NCBI RefSeq assembly: GCF_029760895.1
Contig: NZ_CP121679.1
Location: 4,260,001 to 4,324,000 of the forward strand
Reading direction: 5' to 3'
Source of the DNA: Ancylobacter sp. WKF20
GTDB lineage: Bacteria; Pseudomonadota; Alphaproteobacteria; Rhizobiales; Xanthobacteraceae
Length of the DNA: 64,000 bases
Part shown: piece by piece, positions 7,765 through 15,908 of the stretch
Numbering within the stretch: position 1 is the stretch's first letter
How the letters are laid out: the number at the start of each line of letters is the position of its first letter
The notes under the pieces: generated by a model
Seen by the model: the letters and a program-made list of their open reading frames with translations, nothing else
Told to the model about the DNA's origin: nothing
Database searches by the model: none
Made by a program: the position numbers and the translations under genes

Positions 7765-9693
7765 ATGTCCGATAGCCCCACAGCCGATAGCGCGGCCACA
7801 CCGGTGGCCGCCGGCGGCGACGCGCCGATCGAGCCGCCGCCTGAGGCGGTGCGCCGGGCTTTGGCGCAGGTGCTGGAGTCGGAAGAGCTGCGCTCCTCGC
7901 CGCAGCTCTCCACCATCCTGCGCTTCATCGTCGAGGCGACGCTGCAGGGCCGGGCCGACGCCATCAAGGGCTACACGATCGCGGTCGAGGCGCTGGGCCG
8001 CGACGCCTCCTTCGACCCGCAGACCGATCCCATCGTCCGCGTCGAGGCCACCCGGCTGCGCCGGGCGCTGGAGCGCTACTACGCCGGCGCGGGGGCGGGC
8101 GACGAGATCGAGATCGCTGTTCCTCGCGGTAGTTATGTACCTCAATTCATTCTCCGACGCGGTAGCGAGGCGCCGCTCGCGCCTGAGACCGAGCCGGCCG
8201 GCGAGGCGGAGGATGGGTCTCCGCCGGACGCACCCCTCCCTCCCGCGCTGCCCGAAAGCGGTCGCACACCGGCCGCCCGCCGCCGCCTGCCGCGGCTGGT
8301 CGCCCTCGGCACGCTTTTCCTGCTCGCCGTTCTCATCGTCACCGCCTTCACCGTCGACATGGTCGATCCGGTCGGCTGGCGCGCGCTGGTCTCCAGCGCC
8401 GCGCTGAAGCCGGTGGAGCGCGCCAACCGGCTGGGCATGCCGATGATCGAGGTGCGGGCCTTCGATTCCACCGGCGGCAAGCCGCTGCCGCCGAGCGAGA
8501 TCACCGGCTCGGCCGGCGTCGTCACCAGCGGCGACTTCACCGCCCGCGCGCTGGAGGTGCGGGTGCGCGACGCGCTCGCCCATTTCGACCTGCTCGACGT
8601 GCTGGCGAGCCCGGATGTGCGCCCCGCGCTCGATTGCGGGCCGGGCAGCAACTCGCCGCATTCGGTGTTCGCGCTGGGCGGGCTGGTGGAGAACCATGAC
8701 GATGGCAGCATCTCGCTACTGCTGCGGCTTTCCGACATGTGCGACGGCACCATCGTCTGGTCGCGCGAGTTCGACAGCCTGAAGCGCGGCGGCGACGCCA
8801 CCGCTTCGGAAATCGCGCTGGTGCGCGACATCATGGCGGCGATCGCCGAGCCCTACGGCATCATCCAGGCGCGGGCGCGGGCGCAGGTGATGGCGGCCGG
8901 CGGCGTGGCCAATGCCGGCCCCTATGGCTGCGTGCTGCTGGCCTATTCCTACTGGCGCTCCTATCGGCCGGAGGAGCATGAGCGGGCGCGCACCTGCCTT
9001 GAAGCCGCCGTGGCGGCCGATCGCGGCTTCGCGCTGGGCTATGCGCTGCTGGCCGAGCTGACGCTCGACGAGATCCGCAACGGCGCCGCGGCGGCCTCGC
9101 CCAAGCCCGCCGCGAACCGCGCGCTGGCCGCCGCCGAGCAGGCGGTGGAGCTCGCGCCGACCAGCGCGCTTGCCCAGCGTGCGCTGATGCATGTGCATTT
9201 CTTCCGGGGCGAGCGGGGCGGGGTGCTGGCCGCCGGCGAGGCGGCGCTGGCGCTCAATCCGTATGACGTCGACGTGCTGGCCGATTTCGGCGGGCAGCTC
9301 ATCCTGTTCGGCGAGGTCGAGCGGGGCGAAGCGATGCTGGCGAGCGCCACCAAGATCGCGCCGGGCATGCCGCCGGCGGTGGATTATTACCAGGTGATCG
9401 CCGCCTATCTGCGCGGCGACGCGCCGGCCGCGGCGGCTGCCGCCGACCAGCTGATGGGCGAGGGCTATGCGCCGGGCCTGCTTGCCCGCGCGCTTGCCGC
9501 CCATCTCGCCGGCGAGGAAGAAGCGGCCCGCGCCGATATCCGCCGGCTCACAGAAGTCGTGCCGCTCTGGGCCACCGACCCGGACGCCATGGTCGCCCGC
9601 TTCTTTCCGCGCGCCGAGATCGCCCGGCAGGTGCGCGAGGATCTGATCGCGCTTGGCCTGCCCATGCGTAAGACCTCCGCTGCCGCCAACTGA
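7765..9693 (+). CDS. Membrane-anchored protein with winged-helix-like N-terminus, TolB-like and TPR domains
   Basis: A 642-aa protein. Residues about 30-135 form a conserved domain (RRALAQVLESEELRSS through PRGSYVPQFILRR) that often precedes TolB/TPR or adenylate-cyclase modules; its end resembles the wing of OmpR/CadC winged helices. One transmembrane helix follows (LVALGTLFLLAVLIVTAF, about 175-195). A TolB-like segment with GMPMIEVRAFD comes next, and the C-terminal half is alpha-helical with TPR-like repeats. No cyclase catalytic motif is present. The ATG at 7765 has AGGA eight to eleven bases upstream. The layout is reminiscent of one-component membrane regulators. The function is not recognised and the regulatory reading is inference. 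Confidence 0.75.
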   Translation: MSDSPTADSAATPVAAGGDAPIEPPPEAVRRALAQVLESEELRSSPQLSTILRFIVEATLQGRADAIKGYTIAVEALGRDASFDPQTDPIVRVEATRLRRALERYYAGAGAGDEIEIAVPRGSYVPQFILRRGSEAPLAPETEPAGEAEDGSPPDAPLPPALPESGRTPAARRRLPRLVALGTLFLLAVLIVTAFTVDMVDPVGWRALVSSAALKPVERANRLGMPMIEVRAFDSTGGKPLPPSEITGSAGVVTSGDFTARALEVRVRDALAHFDLLDVLASPDVRPALDCGPGSNSPHSVFALGGLVENHDDGSISLLLRLSDMCDGTIVWSREFDSLKRGGDATASEIALVRDIMAAIAEPYGIIQARARAQVMAAGGVANAGPYGCVLLAYSYWRSYRPEEHERARTCLEAAVAADRGFALGYALLAELTLDEIRNGAAAASPKPAANRALAAAEQAVELAPTSALAQRALMHVHFFRGERGGVLAAGEAALALNPYDVDVLADFGGQLILFGEVERGEAMLASATKIAPGMPPAVDYYQVIAAYLRGDAPAAAAAADQLMGEGYAPGLLARALAAHLAGEEEAARADIRRLTEVVPLWATDPDAMVARFFPRAEIARQVREDLIALGLPMRKTSAAAN

Positions 9694-9813
9694 ACCTGCA
9701 AGGTTCGGCCTTGGTCGCGTAGCGCGCCGGCGGCGAACGCGCTATGAGGCTGTTCCCACCTCCTGCCTTCCCCGTTGCCGCCTTTCCCTTTGCAGCTCTG
9801 CCGGATGCTTCCC

Positions 9814-10929
9814 ATGTCGCACAGCTATGATCTCGCCATTGTCGGCGCGGGAGTCGTTGGTCTGGGTCACGCGATCGCGGCGCTGCGGCGCGGGCTCAAG
9901 GTGGTGGTGATCGACCGTGACGCGCAGGCTAATGGCGCCTCGATCCGCAATTTCGGTTTCGTCACCGTCACCGGCCAGCAGCGCGGCGAATGCTGGCGTC
10001 GCGCGGTGCGCTCGCGCGACATCTGGGCCGAGATCGCGCCCCAGGCCGGCATCGAGGTCATCCATCGCGGCCTGCTGGTCGCCGGGCGCCGGCCCGAGGC
10101 GATGCCGGTGCTGGAAGCCTTCCGGGCGACGGAAATGGGCGAGGGCTGCGAGCTGCTCACGCCCGACGAGGCCCGCGCACGCCTTCCGGCACTCACCGGC
10201 GAGCTTTCCGGCGCGCTGTGGAGCCCGCACGACATGCGGGTGGAATCGCGCCACGCCATCCCCAAACTCGCCGCGTGGCTTGCCGGGCAGGGCGTCACCT
10301 TCCGCCGCGAGACTGCAGTAACCGGCGTCGAGCCCGGCAAGGTCCACACCTCCGGCGGCACCGTCACCGCGGCGCGCATCGTTGTCGCGCCGGGCGATGA
10401 TTTTCACACGCTGTTCGAGGATCGCTTCAAGCTCTACGGCGTCACCCGCTGCAAGCTGCACATGCTGCGCGTCAGCGATCCCGCGCTTGGCACGCTGCCC
10501 GGCTCGGTGATGACCGACCTCTCGCTCGGCCGCTATCTGGGCTATGCGGAACTGCCCGAGGCCGAGCCGCTGAAGCGCCGCCTGGCCGTTGAGCAGGCCG
10601 CGCATCTGGAGCATGGCGTTCATCTCATCGTCGTGCAGTCGGCCGATGGTTCACTGGTGGTGGGTGACAGTCATCATTATGGCGCCACGCCCGATCCCTT
10701 CGCGCCGGAGTTCGTCGATGAGCTGATCCTGGACGAATATGCCGCGCTGTTCGGGCGCCGGCCGCACGTCACGGAACGCTGGATCGGCACCTATGCCTCG
10801 GCGAGCGACCGGCTCGCCTTCATCGACCGGCCGCATGACGACATCCGCCTCGTGGTGGTGACCAGCGGCACCGGCGCTTCCACCGGCTTTGCCATCGCCG
10901 AGGAAGCGGTGGCGGAGCTGTTCGGCTGA
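9814..10929 (+). CDS. TIGR03364-type FAD-dependent oxidoreductase of phosphonate catabolism (PbfD-like)
   Basis: A 371-aa flavoprotein of the DAO (glycine oxidase/MSOX) fold. The dinucleotide-binding motif YDLAIVGAGVVGLGHA is at the N-terminus, then VVVIDRD, and a C-terminal TSGTGASTGFAIAEE that closes the FAD site. Members of this subfamily sit in phosphonate gene clusters and have been linked to oxidation of 2-aminoethylphosphonate or its N-methyl form to phosphonoacetaldehyde. That is exactly the substrate of PhnX, encoded 26 bases downstream. The start at 9814 is chosen because the GxGxxG motif must lie near the N-terminus. The family is firm; the precise substrate is inference. Confidence 0.85.
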   Translation: MSHSYDLAIVGAGVVGLGHAIAALRRGLKVVVIDRDAQANGASIRNFGFVTVTGQQRGECWRRAVRSRDIWAEIAPQAGIEVIHRGLLVAGRRPEAMPVLEAFRATEMGEGCELLTPDEARARLPALTGELSGALWSPHDMRVESRHAIPKLAAWLAGQGVTFRRETAVTGVEPGKVHTSGGTVTAARIVVAPGDDFHTLFEDRFKLYGVTRCKLHMLRVSDPALGTLPGSVMTDLSLGRYLGYAELPEAEPLKRRLAVEQAAHLEHGVHLIVVQSADGSLVVGDSHHYGATPDPFAPEFVDELILDEYAALFGRRPHVTERWIGTYASASDRLAFIDRPHDDIRLVVVTSGTGASTGFAIAEEAVAELFG

Positions 10930-10955
10930 TCGTCTCACCTTTTGAGGACTGGACC

Positions 10956-11753
10956 ATGCTCAAGGCGCTGATTCTGGACTGGGCCGGCACGGCCGTTGAT
11001 TTCGGCTCGCGCGCCCCGATGGGCGCCTTTGTCGAAGCCTTCGCGCGCTTCGGCGTGACGGTCTCCATCGAGGAGGCGCGTGGGCCGATGGGCCTGCCCA
11101 AGCGCGACCATGTGGCGAGCCTGATCTACAGCCCGGCCATCGCGCCGCGCTGGCAGGAGGCGCACGGCGCTGCCCCGACCGAGGCCGATGTCGATCGTGT
11201 GCTCGCCGTGTTCGAGCCGCTCAATGTCGAAGTCATTCCGCGCCATGCCGACCTCATTCCCGGCCTGCTCGACGTGGTCGCGGAAGCCCGCCGGCGCGGC
11301 ATGAAGATCGGCTCCACCACGGGCTATACCCGCCCGATCATGGAAAAGCTGATGCCGCTCGCCGCCAGCGCCGGCTATGCGCCGGACAATGTGGTCTGCG
11401 CCGGCGATCTCGCGGCGGGGCGGCCGAGCCCGTTGATGATGTACCGCACCTTCGCCGATATCGGCGTGTGGCCGCCGAGCGCCTGCGTGAAGCTCGACGA
11501 TACCGAGCCGGGCATCGCCGAAGGGCTGGCGGCCGGCACCTGGACGGTGGGTCTGGCTTTGTCCGGTAATGCCGCCGGCCTCTCCAAGGCCGAGCTCGAC
11601 CGGCTCTCGCCGGATGAGCGCGCCGCGCTGCGCAAGCGCGCGACCGACAAGCTCGCGGGTGCGGGCGCGCATTTCGTCATCGACACGGTGGCGGACCTGC
11701 TGCCGGTGCTCGACGCCATCGAGGCACGCCTTGCCGCCGGGCTGCGGCCCTGA
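10956..11753 (+). CDS. phnX: Phosphonoacetaldehyde hydrolase
   Basis: A 265-aa HAD-superfamily enzyme that splits phosphonoacetaldehyde into acetaldehyde and phosphate. The nucleophile motif is LILDWAGT (Asp8), with Ala-Gly after the Trp as in PhnX rather than the usual DxD. The Schiff-base lysine is in MGLPKRDHV (about Lys49). Other HAD motifs are KIGSTTGYTR and KLDDTEPGIAEG. GAGG lies about eight bases before the ATG. It is cotranscribed with the FAD oxidoreductase. No phnW aminotransferase is nearby, so the partner oxidoreductase probably supplies the aldehyde. The gene ends three bases before the convergent ccoA-like gene. Confidence 0.94.
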   Translation: MLKALILDWAGTAVDFGSRAPMGAFVEAFARFGVTVSIEEARGPMGLPKRDHVASLIYSPAIAPRWQEAHGAAPTEADVDRVLAVFEPLNVEVIPRHADLIPGLLDVVAEARRRGMKIGSTTGYTRPIMEKLMPLAASAGYAPDNVVCAGDLAAGRPSPLMMYRTFADIGVWPPSACVKLDDTEPGIAEGLAAGTWTVGLALSGNAAGLSKAELDRLSPDERAALRKRATDKLAGAGAHFVIDTVADLLPVLDAIEARLAAGLRP

Positions 11754-11756
11754 TCC

Positions 11757-12938
11757 TCAGGCCAGCGCGCCCGACACCAGCACGCCCGCCAGCGCGGCGG
11801 TGAGCATCAGCCCGTCATGGGCGGCGAGTTGCAGGCGGGTCGGGCGACCCGCCTCATGCAGCATCAGCGTCGCCCCGCACATGGCGAGCGACCAGCCGGC
11901 GCCGACGCACAGAAAGGCCGTCCCGATGCCGAGCGCATCGGGTGCAATTCGCACCATCCCGGCCGCACCGAGGCAGAGGGTGAGCGCGAGAGCAGCCAGC
12001 CGCGCTGCGCCGAGCCGGCCGGCCAGCGCGCCGCCGGCCAGCGCCGGGGCGTACATCGCCACCACATGCCAGGCGACGAGGCCGGAGACCAGCGGCACGC
12101 CGACGCCGCAGCCGACCAGCGCCAGCGGCGCGCCGGCCATGGCGGAGGTCATCGCCCCCCAGGCCAGCGCCCCGATCAGCGTCGGCAGGGCGAGCGCGCG
12201 CCAGGCCAAGGGCGCGGGCACCGCGCGTGCGGCGGTGGCCTCGACGGTGAAGTCGGCATGGGAAAACCGCGCCTCCGGCAGCATCACAGCGAAGGCGAGC
12301 GCGCCGAGCTGGGCGAGGGCGGCGAGGATCAGCGTGCCGGCGAAGCTGTAGGGCACGAACAAAGCTTCCGCCCGCTCGGCCAGCAGCGGGCCGGCAAGGC
12401 CCGCCAGCGCGCCGGCACCGATCAGCCGGGCGACCGCTCCCGGCCGGCCGGCCGCTTCCGCGCCGAAGGCGGCGGCGTGGCGGTAGAACATGCCGAAGCC
12501 TTGAGCGGCGCCGAGCCAGAAGGCGCCGACGACCAGCAGCGGAAAGGCCGCCGCCATCACCGCATAGGCGCAGATGAGCCCGCCGGCTATGCCGAGGCTC
12601 GCCCCCAGCGCGAAGCCGGCGCGGCGGCCAAAGCCATCGAGCAGCAGGCTGGCGGGAAGGCTCGCCAGCGCCGCCCCGGCGAGGAAGGCGGCGAGCGGCA
12701 GGCCGGCGGCGGGGATCAGCCCGCCCAGCGCATGGGTGGGCGCCAGCATGGCGCCGGCCAGCGGCAGTGCGCCCAGCGTCAGCGCCTGCGCCAGCACCAC
12801 GAGGGCGAAGCCGGCGGCAAGCGGCAGCGCCCCGGCGCGGCGGCGCAGCGCCAGCGGCGCGTCCTCAGGGCAGGCGCAGCCAAGCCGGCCGGCGCGCAGC
12901 CCCTCCGCCTCGGCGCCGAACAGGTCGCCCGCGCTCAT
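11757..12938 (-). CDS. MFS transporter, CcoA-like copper importer candidate
   Basis: A 393-aa major-facilitator protein with about twelve hydrophobic segments. In the second half it has M263-x3-M267 (MTSAM) and H291-x3-M295 (HVVAM), 24 residues apart. Rhodobacter capsulatus CcoA has the same two motifs with the same spacing (M233/M237 and H261/M265), and there they are needed for copper uptake into cbb3 oxidase. The N-terminus also has a CAC pair at about 21-23. The ATG overlaps the ccoS stop by four bases, so it is translationally coupled to the cbb3 assembly genes. The MFS fold and motifs are seen; copper import is inferred from motifs plus context. Confidence 0.78.
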   Translation of the reverse strand: MSAGDLFGAEAEGLRAGRLGCACPEDAPLALRRRAGALPLAAGFALVVLAQALTLGALPLAGAMLAPTHALGGLIPAAGLPLAAFLAGAALASLPASLLLDGFGRRAGFALGASLGIAGGLICAYAVMAAAFPLLVVGAFWLGAAQGFGMFYRHAAAFGAEAAGRPGAVARLIGAGALAGLAGPLLAERAEALFVPYSFAGTLILAALAQLGALAFAVMLPEARFSHADFTVEATAARAVPAPLAWRALALPTLIGALAWGAMTSAMAGAPLALVGCGVGVPLVSGLVAWHVVAMYAPALAGGALAGRLGAARLAALALTLCLGAAGMVRIAPDALGIGTAFLCVGAGWSLAMCGATLMLHEAGRPTRLQLAAHDGLMLTAALAGVLVSGALA

Positions 12939-13108
12939 GGCCGCCTCGGGCCTTGGGCCGGCGGGGCGAGGTCGTCATCGTTCAGCACCCGCAGCGCGGC
13001 GCCGTCGAGATCGTCATATTGCCCGCTGCGCAGCGACCACAGGAAGGCGAGCAGGCCGAGAAGCCCGAGGCCGAGGGCGGCGGGGACCAGATAGAGCAGG
13101 ATGGTCAT
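12935..13108 (-). CDS. ccoS: cbb3-type cytochrome oxidase assembly protein CcoS
   Basis: A 57-aa protein. It has one transmembrane helix (LYLVPAALGLGLLGLLAFLW) and then SLRSGQYDDLDGAALRVLND, the hallmark CcoS stretch of Ser/Gly-Gln-Tyr-Asp-Asp-Leu. CcoS is needed for cofactor insertion into the cbb3 catalytic subunit. The start and stop both overlap neighbours by four bases (ATGA with ccoI upstream and with the MFS gene downstream), so the set is tightly coupled. Confidence 0.92.
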   Translation of the reverse strand: MTILLYLVPAALGLGLLGLLAFLWSLRSGQYDDLDGAALRVLNDDDLAPPAQGPRRP

Positions 13109-15375
13109 CGGGCCCCCTTGATGCCGATGCGGGCGCGCAGCGCATTGAGCGTGACGATCACCGAGGAGCCGGACATGGCGAGCGCGGCGATGAGCGGCGT
13201 CACCAGCCCGGAAATGGCGAGCGGCACGGCGATGAGATTGTAGACGACCGCGATCAACAGGTTCTCGCGCATCAGCGCCCGCGCCTTGGCGGCGACCGCC
13301 AGCGCGGTTTCGACCGGGGCGAGCCGGTCACCGAGGAACACGGCGTCGGCATGGGCGCGGGTCACATCCGCCGCGGTGATCGGCGAGAGCGAGACATGGG
13401 CGCTGGCCAGCGAAGGCGCGTCATTCAGGCCGTCGCCGACCATCAGCACGCGGTGGCCCTCGCTGGCGAGGGTGTCGAGCACGGCGATCTTGCCGGCGGG
13501 GCGGGTCTGCGACCACCAGTCGGTGACGCCGAGCGTGGCGGCGACGGGGGCGACGGCTTCCTCGCGGTCGCCTGAGAGCAGCACGACATGGAGGCCGGTG
13601 CCGCGCGGCCCACCGGAGGTCTTCAGGCGGCTCACCACGGCCTGCGCATCCGGCCGCAGCGCCTGGCGGATCTCCAGTACCGCCGTGCGCTCGCCGAGCC
13701 GCACCGCCACCAGCGAGGTGTCCGCCGCGTGCGGGGCATCGTCGGCGCAGCCGCAGAAGGCCGGGCTGCCGAGCCGCGCGACGCGCCCGTTGATCGTCGC
13801 CTCAAGGCCGAAGCCTGAGGTCTCGCGCGCCGCCGCCACCGGCACGGCGTCCGGCCGCAGGGCGGCAATGGCGCGGGCGAGCGGGTGGGTGCTGGCGAGC
13901 GCCAGCCGCGCGGCGGCATCCATCAGATCGGGAGGGATGGCGGCGGCGTTGGCGACGCTCGGCTCCGGCAGAGTGAGCGTGCCCGTCTTGTCGAAGGCGA
14001 CGGTATCGACCTCGGCCAGCCGCTCGAAAGCGTCGCCGGAATTGAGCAGGATGCCGTGGCGCATCAGCGTGCCGGCGGCGACCACCTGCACGGCGGGCAC
14101 CGCCAGCGCCAGCGCACAGGGGCAGGTGATGATGAGCACGGCGACGGCGATCAGCACCGCCTGATGCAGCGAGGCACCGGCGATCAGCCAGCCGATCAGC
14201 GAGAAAAGCGCGGTTGCGTGGACCACCGGCGCGTAGAGCCGCGCGGCCCGGTCGGCGAGGCGCACATAGCGCCCGCGCGCCGTCGCCGCCTTGTCGAGCA
14301 GCCGCTCGATCTCGTCGAGAAACGTGTCCTCGCCTGCTGCCGTGGTGCGCAGCCGCAGCGCGCCATCCTGCACGAGGCTGCCGGCATGGACCATGGCGCC
14401 GGCCTCCACCGGGCGGGGCAGCGTCTCGCCGGTGACGAGGCTCTCATCCACCGCTGCGCGGCCGGAGACCACGATGCCGTCCACCGGTGCCCGCTCGCCC
14501 GCGCTCACCATCACCTCGTCACCCGCCACCACGGCGGCGGCGGGAACGGTGACGAGGCTGCCATCGGGCGCGAAGCGGCGCGCGCTCACCGCCTTCAGCG
14601 CGGCGAGATTGCCGGCCTCGGCCCGCGTCTTGCGGCGCATGGCATGGTCGAGATAGCGGCCGGTCAGCAGGAAGAAGAGCAGCATCACGGCGGAATCGAA
14701 ATAGGCGTGCTCGGCATGGTTCAGCGTCTCGAAGACCGAGACGCCGAGAGCCAGCATGACGCCGAGCGTGATCGGCACGTCCATGTTGAGCGAGCGCGAC
14801 TTCAGCGCCCGCAGTGCGCTCTGGAAGAAGGGCTGTCCGGCATAGGCGGCGGCCGGCAGCGCGATCACCGCCGACAGCCAATGGAACAGGTCGCGCGTCT
14901 CCGGGGTGATGTCGGTGGCGTTGCCCGACCAGATCGAGACCGAGAGCAGCATGATGTTCATCGCCGCGAAGCCCGCGACCGCGAGGCAGCGTAGCAAATG
15001 CCGGGCATTGGCGTGCTCGATGGCTTCCAGCCGGTCCGCCTCGAACGGGTAGGCGCGGTAGCCGATCCGCCCGAGCGCGTCGAGTACCGCTTCGGGGCGT
15101 GCTTTCTCGCGCGCCGCCCAGCCGACGGTGAGGCGGTGGGCGGTGTAGTTCAGCCGGGCGCGGGCGACACCGTCCAGCGCCTCGGCCGCGTCCTCGATCT
15201 CGTCGATGCAGGCGGCGCAGTCGATGCCTTCGATGGCGAACGCCATCTCCGCCCCGCCACCGGCCTCCTCGCGCAGGAACAGCGAGAAATCGCGCGGCGC
15301 TTCAGCCGGCGTCGGCGCAGCGATGGCCGGTGCCGGCTCGGCCGCACGGGGAAAGGCGATCACCTGCGCGCCCAT
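13105..15375 (-). CDS. ccoI: Cu+-exporting P1B-type ATPase CcoI/FixI
   Basis: A 756-aa copper ATPase. It has an N-terminal heavy-metal domain with GIDCAACI (Cys53/Cys56), eight transmembrane segments, the CPC metal site in ITCPCALALAVP (about 418-420), the phosphorylation motif DKTGTL (about 462), an HP motif in STHPLARAI, and GDGLNDAPSL. CcoI moves Cu+ across the inner membrane for loading the CuB site of cbb3 oxidase. It lies between ccoH and ccoS in the standard GHIS order, ten bases after ccoH and overlapping ccoS. Length and motifs are normal. Confidence 0.97.
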   Translation of the reverse strand: MGAQVIAFPRAAEPAPAIAAPTPAEAPRDFSLFLREEAGGGAEMAFAIEGIDCAACIDEIEDAAEALDGVARARLNYTAHRLTVGWAAREKARPEAVLDALGRIGYRAYPFEADRLEAIEHANARHLLRCLAVAGFAAMNIMLLSVSIWSGNATDITPETRDLFHWLSAVIALPAAAYAGQPFFQSALRALKSRSLNMDVPITLGVMLALGVSVFETLNHAEHAYFDSAVMLLFFLLTGRYLDHAMRRKTRAEAGNLAALKAVSARRFAPDGSLVTVPAAAVVAGDEVMVSAGERAPVDGIVVSGRAAVDESLVTGETLPRPVEAGAMVHAGSLVQDGALRLRTTAAGEDTFLDEIERLLDKAATARGRYVRLADRAARLYAPVVHATALFSLIGWLIAGASLHQAVLIAVAVLIITCPCALALAVPAVQVVAAGTLMRHGILLNSGDAFERLAEVDTVAFDKTGTLTLPEPSVANAAAIPPDLMDAAARLALASTHPLARAIAALRPDAVPVAAARETSGFGLEATINGRVARLGSPAFCGCADDAPHAADTSLVAVRLGERTAVLEIRQALRPDAQAVVSRLKTSGGPRGTGLHVVLLSGDREEAVAPVAATLGVTDWWSQTRPAGKIAVLDTLASEGHRVLMVGDGLNDAPSLASAHVSLSPITAADVTRAHADAVFLGDRLAPVETALAVAAKARALMRENLLIAVVYNLIAVPLAISGLVTPLIAALAMSGSSVIVTLNALRARIGIKGAR

Positions 15376-15384
15376 GCGAGTGCC

Positions 15385-15897
15385 CTAGCGCACGATGATG
15401 CGGTTCATCGAGCGGTAGACCCGCTCGCCGCCGCGCGTGAAGTCGATCACCAGCTCCCACTGGCCGGCCGGAATATCGCTAGGCGCGCTCCACTGGCCCG
15501 CGGCGAGCTCGCTTGGCGTCAGCACCATGTCGAGTTTGCGGTTGGTCGGGTGATGCAGCTCCACGGCGAGATCGACGCCGTCGAGCGGCAGGCCCATCGC
15601 GTCGCGCGCGCTCACTACTACGCGGGACGGCTCGACATGGGCGTCGACCTGCCAGCGCAGCTGGGCCTGCGCTGCCGCGGCCTCGCTGTCGCGGCGGAAG
15701 TCGAGCCCGGCCTTATAGGAGCTTTCTGTTTCCACGCCGCCGAAGCTGGTCACCGCCGCACGCACCAGGAAGAAATTGGCGGCGAAGACGATGCCGAAGA
15801 AGCCGAGGAAGATGGCGAGCACAGTGCGCCCGGTGATCTGGCGCCCGGTGATCGGACGGCCGGCGGGCCCGGCGGCATCGGTGACGTCATAGGCCAT
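15385..15897 (-). CDS. ccoH: cbb3 oxidase assembly protein CcoH/FixH
   Basis: A 170-aa FixH-family protein. A short cytoplasmic N-terminus is followed by one transmembrane helix (TVLAIFLGFFGIVFAANFFL, about 29-48) and a periplasmic domain with SYKAGLDF and the late GQWELVIDF. CcoH associates with the cbb3 complex and is needed for its stable assembly. It starts 11 bases after ccoG and ends ten bases before ccoI. Confidence 0.94.
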   Translation of the reverse strand: MAYDVTDAAGPAGRPITGRQITGRTVLAIFLGFFGIVFAANFFLVRAAVTSFGGVETESSYKAGLDFRRDSEAAAAQAQLRWQVDAHVEPSRVVVSARDAMGLPLDGVDLAVELHHPTNRKLDMVLTPSELAAGQWSAPSDIPAGQWELVIDFTRGGERVYRSMNRIIVR

Positions 15898-15908
15898 GGC
15901 GGTTCTCC

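Noticed and set aside
11757..12938. Generic drug-efflux MFS annotation
   Set aside because: The MxxxM and HxxxM pairs with CcoA spacing, and the overlap with ccoS, make a copper role more likely.
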